Shown: positions 35,919-46,611 of the stretch, in pieces
Layout of the letters: each line of letters opens with the position of its first letter
How positions within the stretch are numbered: the stretch's first letter is position 1
From: Nonomuraea harbinensis
GTDB taxonomy: Bacteria > Actinomycetota > Actinomycetes > Streptosporangiales > Streptosporangiaceae
Reading direction: 5' to 3'
NCBI RefSeq assembly: GCF_019396385.1
Contig: NZ_JAHKRN010000005.1
Coordinates: forward strand, 1-64,000
Length of the DNA: 64,000 bases
Made by a program: the position numbers and the translations under genes
The notes under the pieces: generated by a model
The model's input: only the letters and a program-made list of their open reading frames with translations
Databases searched by the model: none
What the model was told of the DNA's origin: nothing

Positions 35919-36710
35919 ATGCGCGCGTGGGGGGTGGCGCCGGTCTTGGTGCTGGCGGCGGTGACGGGATGCGCGGCCCAGCCGCCCGCACGGGTGCCCC
36001 TCGCCGCGCCGGAGCGCCCCGCTGCCTCCGCCGACCCGGAGGCGCTGGCCAGGCGGCTGACCTCGATGCAGCGCGACTGGCCCGCCCGCCCCACCGAGTG
36101 CGGCCGGTGCGTGGCACTCACCTTCGACGACGGGCCGGGCGCCGACACCGGCAGGCTGCTCCGGGTGCTGCGCGAGCACGACGCGCGGGCCACGTTCTTC
36201 GTGGTCGGCCAGATGGTGGCCGCTCCCGGCGGGGCCGCCCTCCTGCGCCGCATCACCGGCGAGGGGCACGAGCTCGGCAACCACTCGTGGACCCACACCG
36301 AGCTCACCACCCTGCCGCGCCGGCTGATCGCCCAGGAGCTCCAGCGCACCGGCGACCTGGTGCGCTCGGTGACCGGGGTGCGCATGCACCTGATGCGGCC
36401 GCCGTACGGGTCCACCGACCGCACCGTCGCCGAGGAGTCCCGGCGGCGCGGGCTGGCGCAGATCCTGTGGAACGTCGACACCCACGACTGGCGCGACCGG
36501 GTGCCCGCCGTCGTGGCCAAGCGCGCGGTCCGGGCCGGGCCCGGCTCGGTGGTGCTGCTGCACGACATCCACCGCACCACCGTCGACGCGGTCCCGCGGA
36601 TCATCGAGACGCTCACCCGCAAGGGCTACCGGCTGGTGACGGTGAGCGAGCTGTACGAGAAGCCGCCGGAGCCGGGCCGGCGCTACCTCGCGGCGGAGCC
36701 GAAGCCGTGA
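35919..36710 (+). CDS. Polysaccharide deacetylase (NodB domain) lipoprotein
   Basis: A 263-aa secreted CE4-type deacetylase. The signal peptide ends in LAAVTGC, a lipobox with Cys18. The NodB domain (about 62-245) has all five motifs: TFDDGPG, HSWTH (metal His pair in HELGNHSWTH), RPPYGS, WNVDTHDW and VVLLHDI. It probably removes acetyl groups from peptidoglycan GlcNAc/MurNAc or other wall polysaccharide. ATG 35919 is preceded by GGGGGGA. It is followed by DUF2461 on the same strand. Confidence 0.93.
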   Translation: MRAWGVAPVLVLAAVTGCAAQPPARVPLAAPERPAASADPEALARRLTSMQRDWPARPTECGRCVALTFDDGPGADTGRLLRVLREHDARATFFVVGQMVAAPGGAALLRRITGEGHELGNHSWTHTELTTLPRRLIAQELQRTGDLVRSVTGVRMHLMRPPYGSTDRTVAEESRRRGLAQILWNVDTHDWRDRVPAVVAKRAVRAGPGSVVLLHDIHRTTVDAVPRIIETLTRKGYRLVTVSELYEKPPEPGRRYLAAEPKP

Positions 36711-36740
36711 CCGCGGGCCCGGCATGGCAGGCTGGGCGCC

Positions 36741-37394
36741 ATGGGTTTCACCGGCATCCCGGACGAGGCGTTCCTGTTCTACGAAGGGCTTGAGGCGGAC
36801 AACTCCAAGACCTATTTCTCCCGCCACAAGCACCTGTACGAGGAAGCGGTGCGGGCTCCGATGCTGGCCCTGGCCGACGAGCTGGCCGAGGAGTTCGGCG
36901 ACGCCAAGCTCTTCCGCCCGTACCGTGACGTCCGCTACGCCAAGGACAAGTCGCCGTACAAGACCCATCAGGGCGTCTTCGTCGACCTGATGCCCGGCAT
37001 CGGGTTCTACGCCGAGGTCAGCGCGGCCGGCGTCCAGGCCGCGGGCGGCCTGTTCTCGCAGGCGCCCGACCAGGTGGCCCGCTTCCGCGCGGCCGTCGAC
37101 CACGACGAGACCGGCAAGCCGCTGGAGACCGTGGTGGCCGCGCTCGACGCCGCCGGCTACGAGCGCGGCGGCGAGCGGCTCAAGACCCGGCCGCGCGGCG
37201 TGCCGGAGGACCATCCGCGTCTCGACCTGTTGCGCCACAGGTCGCTCTACGCGAGCCGCCGGTTCGAGCCGGAGCCGTGGGTGCACACCGCGCGGGCCGC
37301 CGACCGGGTGCGCGCCTGCTGGCGCGACTTCCGGCCGCTGATCGAGTGGCTCTGCGCGCACGTACGGGGGAGCGAGCTGCCGCGCAGGCCCTGA
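36741..37394 (+). CDS. DUF2461 family protein (TIGR02453)
   Basis: A 217-aa cytosolic protein of the DUF2461 family. Typical elements are FTGIPDEAFLFYEGLEADNSKTYF at the N-terminus, RPYRDVRYAKDKSPYKTHQG in the centre, GFYAEVSAAGVQAAGGLF, and LKTRPRGVPEDHPRLDLLRHRSLYA. The biochemical role of the family is not established. Its stop codon abuts the stop of the convergent 841-aa membrane-protein gene with no gap. Confidence 0.92.
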   Translation: MGFTGIPDEAFLFYEGLEADNSKTYFSRHKHLYEEAVRAPMLALADELAEEFGDAKLFRPYRDVRYAKDKSPYKTHQGVFVDLMPGIGFYAEVSAAGVQAAGGLFSQAPDQVARFRAAVDHDETGKPLETVVAALDAAGYERGGERLKTRPRGVPEDHPRLDLLRHRSLYASRRFEPEPWVHTARAADRVRACWRDFRPLIEWLCAHVRGSELPRRP

Positions 37395-39920
37395 TCAGGG
37401 CTGCTGGGAGGTCTCGTCTCCCCTGAGGATGCGGTCGACGGTCTGGCCCGCGGCCGAGGTGGCGGCGGTGGTGACCGCCGCGATCACGATGGCCAGCAGC
37501 GGCGTCGCGAGGCTGCGCAGGCTGCGGACGTTGCGCACCCTGGCCCACGGCTCGCCGGCCAGGTGCATGATCCGCCACTCCCAGTAGAGGCCGAGCCCGA
37601 TCGAGACCAGCGCCACCTTGCCCACGATGATGGCCACCACCTGCACCTTGTCCATCGCGCCCAGGTCGGGCTCGGCGAGGGCCGACAGGTAGCCGGACAG
37701 CTCGGTGGCCAGCGCGGCGGCCATCAGGTGGAGCGCCTTCGTCATCGGCTGGGTGCCGCGGACGCGCGGGTAGAAGTAGCCGAACAGGAAGCCGAACGCG
37801 GGCAGCGCGATCACCGAGCGGGCCTCGAACACGAAGCTGCTCAGATCGGCCCCGGCGGGCACCCCGAACACGATGAGGAACGGCAGGCTCAGCAGCAGGC
37901 TGACGACGAACCCGCAGACGCCGTTGTGCCAGGGGGAGCAGCCCGCGGCGGTGGCGAAGGCGGTCTCGGGGTGGCCGCCGTGCCGGCGCAGCGCCGCGTC
38001 GAGTCCGTCGCGCTGCCTGCCGAACTCCTCCATGGACAGCTCGCCGGTGCCGATGCGGCCCCGGCCGGCGCGGTAGAGCTCCTGCTCGGAGGCCAGCAGC
38101 AGCCGCCGGTGCAGCGCGGACCTGATCAGCTCGCGGTGCTCCTCCTGGTCGCCCGGCTCGACGACCGACGGGTGCGGATGGGTCAGCAGCCAGCGCGCCG
38201 TCACCCAGGCGATGAGCGCGGTGATCGAGAGCATCGGCAGCGGCACGTTGATGTCGCCCAGCGTGGCGCTGCCCTGCGGGGCCAGGTAGGCCACCATCAG
38301 GCAGATGATCATCGTGGCCTCGGCGGCGGAGCTCCGCGTCGCGTCCAGGGCCGAGCCGAGCCGCCTGAGCCGGAGCACCAGCAGCAGGAACCCGAGCAGC
38401 AGCAGTCCCATCACCCCGCGCACCGCCGGGGTCAGCTCCAGCTCGCCGATGTGGGGCACGACCTGGCCAGGCACCTCGCGGCTCCACGAGCCCGCGTCGA
38501 GCCACTCGCTCGGCCAGCCCTGCACCATCAGGCTCACCACGACGGCGACCACGGCCGCGCCACGCGTCCACTGCTTGATGGCCACGGCGACGGCGGCCAC
38601 CGGGATCAGCGCCCAGCAGAACGCCAGCAGCAGCCGGACGCTGTCGGGCGGGTAGACCTGGGTGGCCAGCGCCTTGCCCCACAGGGCCAGGGCCAGCAGC
38701 GCGACCGCGGAGCCGGCCGCGAAGGCGGCCAGCCGCACGACCACGATCCGCACCCCGAGGTCGGCGCTGAGCACCACCGCGGACCCGGCGGCCGCGACCG
38801 CGGCGACACCCGACCCGGTGAGCAGCGTGTCGCCGGGGAGCTGCCCGTAGCGGTAGGACCACGACAGCATGCCGACCGCCAGCAGGACGCCCACCCCGGT
38901 CGCGCCGAGCGCGTCACGGGGCGTCCACTGCGGCCCGGTCGGCAGCACCTGGACCGCGTGGCGCAGCGCGAGCAGCGGCAGCCCGCCGAACAGCATCACG
39001 TACGCGGGCAGCGTGAACTCCTCCGCCACGGCCGGCAGCAGCACCACCGGCACGGCCAGGGCCAGCCCGGCGGCCAGCTCCCGGTTGGCCGTCCGCTGCC
39101 ACCACTCGCCGCCGAGCGCGCGCAGCAGCAGCGCCGCCAGCACGACCGCGGTGAGCACGCCGAGCGCGGTCGCCCAGGAGAAGTCGTCCTCCTCCCGCAC
39201 GTCGGGGAAGCCGTAGGAGCCCTGCGCGAGCGTGACGCTCACGGGGTAGACGCCGACGGTGAACTCCAGCCGCTGCCGCTCCTCCCGGTCGGGCTCGATC
39301 GAGGCCGCCCGCAGCACGGTCCACTCGCCGGGCCGCAGGGTCACCTTCCGGTGGACGACCAGCAGCGGCCGGGCGGTGGGGGCGTTGAAGTCGACGCGCA
39401 TGAGCTCTTCAGGACGCACCTGCCGCAGCAGCGTCACGGTGAAGCGCACGGTGGTGCGGCCGTCCTCGGTGGTGAGCAGGGGCGGCAGCCGGGAGGCCGG
39501 GGCCAGCACGGTGCCGTTGACCTTGACGGCGCCGAACCCGTCGTCGGTGAAGCGCCGCATGCCGCGCGGGAACTCGGCCCCCTGGCGGAGCGTGCCGGCC
39601 AGGCTGTCGGTGGAGTCCATCAGCATCCGGTGCACGATCGTCACCTTCACCTGACGCCGGCGCTCGTCCAGCCGCCCCTCGGGCACGCCGGCCAGGTCGG
39701 CGGCGCTCGCCGGGGCGATGGTCACCTCGGTGAACGCCTCGCGGTCACGCTCGACGCCGGGCTCGGCGCGGGTGGCGGGGAGGTTCCACGAGTCGGCCTC
39801 CAGCATCGAGGGCGGGACCGCAGCCGGAGGCACGGGCTCGGCGGCCATGGTGCACCAGATGATGGCGCCCATCGATATGACGGCCAGCCCGAACCCGGCA
39901 ACAGCTCGGAGCCTCTCCAC
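37395..39920 (-). CDS. Large polytopic membrane protein of unknown function
   Basis: An 841-aa protein starting at GTG 39920. An N-terminal membrane segment (AVAGFGLAVISMGAIIWCTM) is followed by an extracytoplasmic beta-rich domain of about 220 residues (28-245). There are then two blocks of membrane helices (about 255-590 and 690-820) separated by a cytoplasmic charged segment around residues 600-670 (EEHRELIRSALHRRLLLASEQEL...). I count roughly fourteen to sixteen helices. It resembles uncharacterised actinomycete integral membrane proteins (possibly DUF6185), but I cannot confirm the family. No catalytic motif is evident. The gene is monocistronic. Confidence 0.75.
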   Translation of the reverse strand: MERLRAVAGFGLAVISMGAIIWCTMAAEPVPPAAVPPSMLEADSWNLPATRAEPGVERDREAFTEVTIAPASAADLAGVPEGRLDERRRQVKVTIVHRMLMDSTDSLAGTLRQGAEFPRGMRRFTDDGFGAVKVNGTVLAPASRLPPLLTTEDGRTTVRFTVTLLRQVRPEELMRVDFNAPTARPLLVVHRKVTLRPGEWTVLRAASIEPDREERQRLEFTVGVYPVSVTLAQGSYGFPDVREEDDFSWATALGVLTAVVLAALLLRALGGEWWQRTANRELAAGLALAVPVVLLPAVAEEFTLPAYVMLFGGLPLLALRHAVQVLPTGPQWTPRDALGATGVGVLLAVGMLSWSYRYGQLPGDTLLTGSGVAAVAAAGSAVVLSADLGVRIVVVRLAAFAAGSAVALLALALWGKALATQVYPPDSVRLLLAFCWALIPVAAVAVAIKQWTRGAAVVAVVVSLMVQGWPSEWLDAGSWSREVPGQVVPHIGELELTPAVRGVMGLLLLGFLLLVLRLRRLGSALDATRSSAAEATMIICLMVAYLAPQGSATLGDINVPLPMLSITALIAWVTARWLLTHPHPSVVEPGDQEEHRELIRSALHRRLLLASEQELYRAGRGRIGTGELSMEEFGRQRDGLDAALRRHGGHPETAFATAAGCSPWHNGVCGFVVSLLLSLPFLIVFGVPAGADLSSFVFEARSVIALPAFGFLFGYFYPRVRGTQPMTKALHLMAAALATELSGYLSALAEPDLGAMDKVQVVAIIVGKVALVSIGLGLYWEWRIMHLAGEPWARVRNVRSLRSLATPLLAIVIAAVTTAATSAAGQTVDRILRGDETSQQP

Positions 39921-40240
39921 AGTCTGGATGATTCACTCGCCCGGCCGATTGTTCTCGCTGATGGGGTAACGGTGTGATTACATTGCTCCGGTCTTGACAT
40001 CTTCTGTCTATTTCCGGAGCGTAAAAGCCCGCCAATCCCTTGAATTCCCCTTCTCCAGGTACGGCACACCTCACTAGAGAGGTAAGCGGAAATGCGTGAT
40101 TCCGCATCGTAGCCTCCGACCAGGGAACCTGTGCTCCGCTCCCGGATTCCCGAATCGCCGCCCGGAGAAATGACTACGGGCCACTCCGCCGTACCGGAGA
40201 AACAATCTCCACACGGTGGGGTGACCCGGAGTAAGGACGG
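39921..40240. other. 320-bp gap upstream of typA stop, no gene seen
   Basis: This relatively AT-rich gap separates the start of the 841-aa protein gene from the stop of typA, both on the minus strand. I see a small hairpin GGAGA-AACAA-TCTCC (40196-40210), which could weakly terminate typA, and an isolated TTGACA (39994-39999) on the plus strand without a convincing -10. No credible ORF is present. Confidence 0.6.
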
Positions 40241-42091
<1,851 letters not shown>

Positions 42092-42269
42092 GATGAGTTC
42101 TCGCTCTGTATTGATGGGGCCGGCCGCGCGATCTCGCGACCTTATAAGTCTAGTTGATCCCCTCTGGTGACACGCGCGGACTGGAGAGGCCGCTTCCCTG
42201 AGGTGCTGACCTAGGGAAGGTGCCACACTGTGACGTCAGAGTGATCCTCCCGCCACAGATGGTGACCAC

Positions 42270-43475
42270 ATGCCGCAGTTCTTCGCCGGCGCGCCGACGG
42301 ACGACGTCGAGCGGCTGTGCCGGCTGCTCGACGGGATCCCGCTCGCGCTGGAGCTGGCCGCCGGGTGCGCGCTGAGCCCCGGGCGGATCGCCGACCGGCT
42401 CGGCGGGCGCCACGGTCTGCTGCCCGCCTCCGCCGACGGGGCCGGCAAGGTGCTGGCCGTGGTGCGGCTCGGGCACGAGCTGCTGGCGCCCCGCGAGCGG
42501 GTGCTGCTGCGCAGACTGGCGGTGTTCGCCGGGGCGTTCGACGCGCCGCTGGCGGGAGCCGTGTGCGGCGACGGCGGGATCCTGCGGCGGGCCGAGGTGC
42601 CCCGGCTGCTCGACCGGCTCGTGGCCGCGCGATTGGTGACGGGGTCGTACGCGCTGCGCGGGGTGGTCAAGGAGTACGCGGCCGAGCGCCTGCGGGAGGC
42701 GGGCGAGCATGACCTGCTGCGCGACCGGCACCTGAGGGCGGTCCGCGAGGCGTACGAGGAGTGTCATGAGGGGGCGTCACTGGCGCGGCGGCAGCCGTGG
42801 CCGGAGCGGGTGCGCCACCTGCGCAGGGCGCGAGCACTCGGGGCGGAGTGCCGTGCCGCCCTGGGGCGGGCGGTGGAGCGCGGGGAGGCGGCGTGCGGGC
42901 TGCGGCTGGTCAGGGCCGCGATGGCGATGGGGGTGTCCTGCCCGGACGACGCGCTGGAGCGGCTGCCGGCGCTCGGGGCGCCGGGGGAACTGGCCGACTC
43001 CGCGAAGGTGCTGCTGGGGTGCGCGCGCGGCGCGGTGGAGCCTGTCGTGGCGGGGGTGGACGGGCTGCGGGCGCGGGGCTACTCGTACTGGCTGGGGGTG
43101 GGTTACAACGCGGCGGTGCGGGTCTGCTTCGCGAACGGGCGGTGCGGGCTCGGCCGGCGCTACCTGGGCGAGCTGGAGGCCGCGGCGGCGGCCGACGACG
43201 ACCTGGTGGCGCTGGCGGGGGCGCGGATGGCGCGGGGCGACCTGGCGCTGCTGGCCGGTGAGGTGCACGAGGCACGCCGCCACGCGGGTGCCGCGCTGAC
43301 GCTGGCGCGGGAAGCCGGTGACCCGCGCGCGATCGTCGCCGCGCTCCGCCGCCTCGCGGCCGTCGCCGACACGGTGGGCGACCACGACGAGGCGGCCCGC
43401 CACCGCGCGGGCACCCTGCCGATCCTGCGCGCCATAGGGGAGGAACCGCCGCACAACATCCTGTCCCAGGCTTGA
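42270..43475 (+). CDS. C-terminal part of a STAND/AfsR-type ATPase regulator
   Basis: A 401-aa protein matching only the second half of AfsR/LuxR-type NB-ARC regulators. RLCRLLDGIPLALELAAGCALSPGRIADRLG is the end of the NB-ARC ATPase. ERVLLRRLAVFAGAFD...LLDRLVAARLV...VKEYAAERLREAGE is the winged helix and sensor region, followed by TPR-like helices. The P-loop, Walker B and any DNA-binding domain are missing, and a TGA occurs in frame 39 nt upstream (42231). It is either a truncated remnant or a minimal adaptor. ATG 42270 has no good ribosome binding site. Hairpin CTTCCCT/AGGGAAG (about 42193-42219) and a TGACGTCA palindrome lie upstream. Confidence 0.65.
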   Translation: MPQFFAGAPTDDVERLCRLLDGIPLALELAAGCALSPGRIADRLGGRHGLLPASADGAGKVLAVVRLGHELLAPRERVLLRRLAVFAGAFDAPLAGAVCGDGGILRRAEVPRLLDRLVAARLVTGSYALRGVVKEYAAERLREAGEHDLLRDRHLRAVREAYEECHEGASLARRQPWPERVRHLRRARALGAECRAALGRAVERGEAACGLRLVRAAMAMGVSCPDDALERLPALGAPGELADSAKVLLGCARGAVEPVVAGVDGLRARGYSYWLGVGYNAAVRVCFANGRCGLGRRYLGELEAAAAADDDLVALAGARMARGDLALLAGEVHEARRHAGAALTLAREAGDPRAIVAALRRLAAVADTVGDHDEAARHRAGTLPILRAIGEEPPHNILSQA

Positions 43476-43493
43476 GCGGGCGAACCAGGCGCC

Positions 43494-44144
43494 TCAGGGC
43501 AGATGGGCGGAGAGATATCCGTGGGCCAGTCGCTTGCACTCGGCGATCAGGTCGGGGTCGCCGTCGGGGTCGACCCGGAAGGCCAGCTTGAGTACGGCGT
43601 CGGCGGCCTCGACCGTGACCAGGACCGCGCGGTCGAACGCCGGCCCGGCCGGGGCGTCGAGCAGGTCGACGGTGATGGCGCGCAGGCGGTCGGCCACGAT
43701 CGCGTTGTTCTCCAGGGCGGTGTCGAGCATCCGGTTGGTGCCCTCGATGGCGGGGCCGCCGGGGGCGCGCAGGATCTCGCCGAAGTCGACCACCGCGAAC
43801 CCCGGGGTGGTCCGCTTCATGGCCACGAACTCGTCGATCGCCAGGTCGACCAGGTCGGTCCAGTGGCCGAGGTCGGCGGCGGTGATGCGCTCCTTGATGC
43901 GCTCGGTGACGCGGCCGAGGAACGCTTCGAGGTTGCGCAGGGCCAGCGCCCGCACCAGCCCCTGCTTGTCGGGGAAGAACTGGTAGAAGGTGCCGATGGG
44001 CACCTCGGCGCGGCGGGCGACCTCCTTGGTGGTCAGCGACTCGTAGCCGATCTCGTCGAGCAGGAACGCGCACTCGTCGAGCATCCGCTCCACCCGTTCC
44101 AGGCTGCGGCGCTGGGCCGGCCTGCGACGCAAGGTACTCGTCAT
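43494..44144 (-). CDS. TetR-family regulator
   Basis: A 216-aa TetR repressor. The HTH (about 12-60) reads LERVERMLDECAFLLDEIGYESLTTKEVARRAEVPIGTFYQFFPDKQGLV; the ligand domain follows, with a conserved VDFGEILRAPGGP segment. ATG 44144 (MTSTLRRRPAQRRS) was chosen over a start 27 codons upstream that would overlap the divergent gene. It is divergent from a beta-glucosidase across 79 bp containing a candidate operator and probably represses that gene. Confidence 0.92.
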   Translation of the reverse strand: MTSTLRRRPAQRRSLERVERMLDECAFLLDEIGYESLTTKEVARRAEVPIGTFYQFFPDKQGLVRALALRNLEAFLGRVTERIKERITAADLGHWTDLVDLAIDEFVAMKRTTPGFAVVDFGEILRAPGGPAIEGTNRMLDTALENNAIVADRLRAITVDLLDAPAGPAFDRAVLVTVEAADAVLKLAFRVDPDGDPDLIAECKRLAHGYLSAHLP

Positions 44145-44164
44145 GTCCCCATCCTGGCGCATTA

Positions 44165-44179
44165 CCCGCAGGTAGCGGG
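44165..44179. promoter_or_regulatory. Candidate TetR operator
   Basis: The inverted repeat CCCGC-AGGTA-GCGGG lies midway in the 79-bp region between the TetR gene and the beta-glucosidase gene. A TTAACAT element downstream may be the -10 of the glucosidase promoter. Assignment rests on symmetry and position. Confidence 0.45.
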
Positions 44180-44223
44180 CGTCTCGGTTAACATGAGCCG
44201 GACTCAAGCAGAGGGAGCCGGGC

Positions 44224-45531
44224 ATGTTCCTGTGGGGTACGGCGACGGCCGCTTACCAGATCGAAGGCGCCGCGGACGAGGGCGGCCGGGGGCCGTCCGT
44301 CTGGGACACGTTCTCCCGCGAGCCCGGCCGCACCAGGGGCGGCCACACCGGTGACGTCGCCTGCGACCACTACCACCGCTGGCCGGAGGACGTCGCGCTG
44401 ATGGCGGGGCTCGGGGTGAACGCCTACCGCTTCTCGCTCTCCTGGTCCCGGATCCAGCCGTCCGGGAGCGGGCCGGTCAACGCCGAGGGCCTGGACTTCT
44501 ACGACCGGCTGGTGGACGCGCTGCTGGCGGAGGGCATCACGCCGGTGCCGACGCTGTTCCACTGGGACCTGCCGCAGGCGCTGGAGGACGGCGGCGGCTG
44601 GCTCGCCCGCGACACGGCGCACCGCTTCGCCGAGTACGCCGCGCTGGCCGCCGGGCGGCTGGCCGACCGGGTGCGGATGTGGATCACGCTCAACGAGCCG
44701 TTCGTGCACATGGCGTACGGATACGCGATGGGGATCCACGCCCCCGGACGCGCCCTGATGCTGGACGCGCTGCCCGTCGCGCACCACCAGTTGCTGGGCC
44801 ACGGGCTGGCGGCGGGCGCGCTGCGGGCGGCGGGGGCCGAGCAGGTGCTGATCACCAACAACTGCACGCCGGTCTGGCCCGCGTCGGACTCGGAGGCGGA
44901 CCTGGCGGCGGCGGAGGCGTACGACGTCCTGCACAACCGCCTCTTCAACGACCCGGTACTTCTCGGCAAATACCCAGATTTGTCGGCGTACGGGGTGACA
45001 AACCTGGACTTCGTGTACGACGGGGACCTCGACGTCATCGCGACCCCGCTGGACGGCATCGGGATCAACTACTACAACCCCACCCGGATCGCCGCACCCT
45101 CCTCCGAGGGGCTGCCGTGGGAGGACGCCGGGATCTCCGGCTACCCGACCACCGCGTTCGGCTGGCCGGTGGTGCCGGACGGGCTGCGGGAGCTGCTCGT
45201 ACGGCTGAAGGACCGGTACGGCGATCGGTTGCCGCCCGTGTACGTCACCGAGAACGGCTGCTCCCAGGAGGACGTGCCGGGGCCGGACGGCGTGGTCGAC
45301 GACCGGGGCCGGATCGCGTTCCTGGAGCAGCACATCGAGGCGATGCGCCGGGCCGGGCGGGAGGGGGTGGACGTGCGGGGATACTTCGTCTGGTCGCTGC
45401 TGGACAACTTCGAGTGGGCGGAGGGCTACCACCAGCGGTTCGGCCTGGTGCACGTCGACTTCCCCACCCAGAGACGCACCCCGAAGGCGTCCTACGCCTG
45501 GCTGAGGGACTTCCTGTCGTCAGAACACTGA
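44224..45531 (+). CDS. bglA: Glycoside hydrolase family 1 beta-glucosidase
   Basis: A 435-aa cytosolic retaining beta-glycosidase. The N-terminus FLWGTATAAYQIEGAADEGGRGPSVWDTF is the GH1 signature. The acid/base Glu lies in ITLNEPFVH (about residue 158) and the nucleophile in VYVTENGCS (about 345). The C-terminal YFVWSLLDNFEWAEGYHQRFGLVHVD completes the family pattern. It probably hydrolyses cello-oligosaccharides or plant beta-glucosides. GAGGGAG precedes ATG 44224. It is divergent from the TetR gene, and its last 12 bp overlap the convergent metallopeptidase gene. Confidence 0.96.
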   Translation: MFLWGTATAAYQIEGAADEGGRGPSVWDTFSREPGRTRGGHTGDVACDHYHRWPEDVALMAGLGVNAYRFSLSWSRIQPSGSGPVNAEGLDFYDRLVDALLAEGITPVPTLFHWDLPQALEDGGGWLARDTAHRFAEYAALAAGRLADRVRMWITLNEPFVHMAYGYAMGIHAPGRALMLDALPVAHHQLLGHGLAAGALRAAGAEQVLITNNCTPVWPASDSEADLAAAEAYDVLHNRLFNDPVLLGKYPDLSAYGVTNLDFVYDGDLDVIATPLDGIGINYYNPTRIAAPSSEGLPWEDAGISGYPTTAFGWPVVPDGLRELLVRLKDRYGDRLPPVYVTENGCSQEDVPGPDGVVDDRGRIAFLEQHIEAMRRAGREGVDVRGYFVWSLLDNFEWAEGYHQRFGLVHVDFPTQRRTPKASYAWLRDFLSSEH

Positions 45532-46410
45532 GACGTGCACGTGGTCGTAGTGGTTGGCGGTGGCCCCGCCGCGGTCGGACATGGGGTCCCAGCCGCCGCC
45601 CGACCTGATGTCGTAGTAGCGCTGCTTCCAGATGATGTACATCACGCCCAGCCGGTCGCCGTTGCGGATGAGCCACTCCGCCAGGGCGTCGCCGCGGTCG
45701 GCCTCGCCGCCGCTGGCCATGCCGCGGGAGATCATGAAGTCGCAGGCCCGGCCCTTGCCGTGTTCGCCGGGGTCACCGGGGCGCAGGCAGCCGACCCCGT
45801 ACGGCATCGGGAAGTTCTGCATGACCTCGGCGCGCACGTTGACCATGCGCTGGGTCAGGCCGCCGGCGCTGCCGGGCTGCTGGAAGCCGTACTTGGCGAG
45901 CAGCTTGTCGAGGTCGCGGCGCTTGCTCTGGAGGGTCTTGATCTCCTTCTGGAGCTTCTTGATCGTGGTGTTGGCCCGCAGCTTGGCCTTCTGGGCGTCC
46001 TTGATGAGCCTCTCGACGCCCGCGACCCGGTTGGCCCGCTCCTCGATCATGTGGGTCATGTTGGCCGCCTGGCCGAGCGCCTTGTAGGGGTCGATCTCCG
46101 TGCCGAAGAGCCGGGTGGTGTCGAGCGGGCCGAGGATGTAGGAGGTCTCGGCCAGCGCGGCCAGGTCGGACTGGGCCTCCGCCAGGCGCCTCTGCAGTGA
46201 GCCGGAGGTGTCGACGGCCTTCTTGGCCTGGATGCGGATCTCCTCCAGGCTCTGGATCGAGCCGCGGTAGCGCTCGTTGAGCTGGGAGGCCTGCTTGGTG
46301 AGCTTGCGCAGCTCCGCAGGGCTGGGGTCGGCGGCGGCCGGCCGCCCGGAGGGGAGCGCGAGCAGCCCGGCGAGGACGATGGCGAACACGGCCACGCGCC
46401 CGGCTTTCAC
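45520..46410 (-). CDS. Secreted coiled-coil protein with LAS/M15-like peptidase domain
   Basis: A 296-aa exported protein. A signal peptide (about 1-27, ending ...SGRPAAA) is followed by coiled coils (about 32-175: ELRKLTKQASQLNERYRGSIQSLEEI...). A C-terminal catalytic domain has HGKGRACDFMI (Zn-ligand His and Asp), YIIWKQRYYD and HYDHVHVS (H-x-H), the pattern of D-Ala-D-Ala carboxypeptidase-like LAS metallopeptidases. It probably trims peptidoglycan, with the coiled coil as a regulatory or docking part. It starts at GTG 46410 with GGGGAGGA upstream. Minus-strand TATAGT (46443-46438) with ATGACA 18 bp before it is a good promoter. Confidence 0.87.
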   Translation of the reverse strand: MKAGRVAVFAIVLAGLLALPSGRPAAADPSPAELRKLTKQASQLNERYRGSIQSLEEIRIQAKKAVDTSGSLQRRLAEAQSDLAALAETSYILGPLDTTRLFGTEIDPYKALGQAANMTHMIEERANRVAGVERLIKDAQKAKLRANTTIKKLQKEIKTLQSKRRDLDKLLAKYGFQQPGSAGGLTQRMVNVRAEVMQNFPMPYGVGCLRPGDPGEHGKGRACDFMISRGMASGGEADRGDALAEWLIRNGDRLGVMYIIWKQRYYDIRSGGGWDPMSDRGGATANHYDHVHVSVF

Positions 46411-46511
46411 GCCCGTCCTCCCCTCGTAGACGACCGAAACTATAGAAGATGATCTTGAAAGCTGTCATCTTAACGGCTCAACTCGCGACCGTTTAGTGAG
46501 GATTGTCCTGG

Positions 46512-46529
46512 CTGTCTGGAATAAGACAG
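46512..46529. promoter_or_regulatory. Inverted repeat upstream of the M14 peptidase gene
   Basis: CTGTCT-GGAATA-AGACAG is a perfect 6-6-6 inverted repeat 83 bp before the M14 start, directly after a -35-like TTGTCC (46503-46508). It could be an operator for the secreted peptidase gene. Confidence 0.45.
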
Positions 46530-46611
46530 GAATAAAGATTGGGTCTTGCCGGGATCGTCAAGTCCCATTGAGATGGCGATCGTACGCGTCTCTGCGAAGG
46601 GGCAGGAACCT

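Noticed and set aside
39994..39999. Plus-strand TTGACA as promoter of a small RNA
   Set aside because: No -10 box at 16-19 bp and no terminator or conserved structure downstream; a single hexamer is weak evidence.
46411..46611. Possible c-di-AMP riboswitch before the cell-wall peptidase genes
   Set aside because: The region has promoter elements and short inverted repeats, but I could not find the conserved paired regions of the ydaO class.
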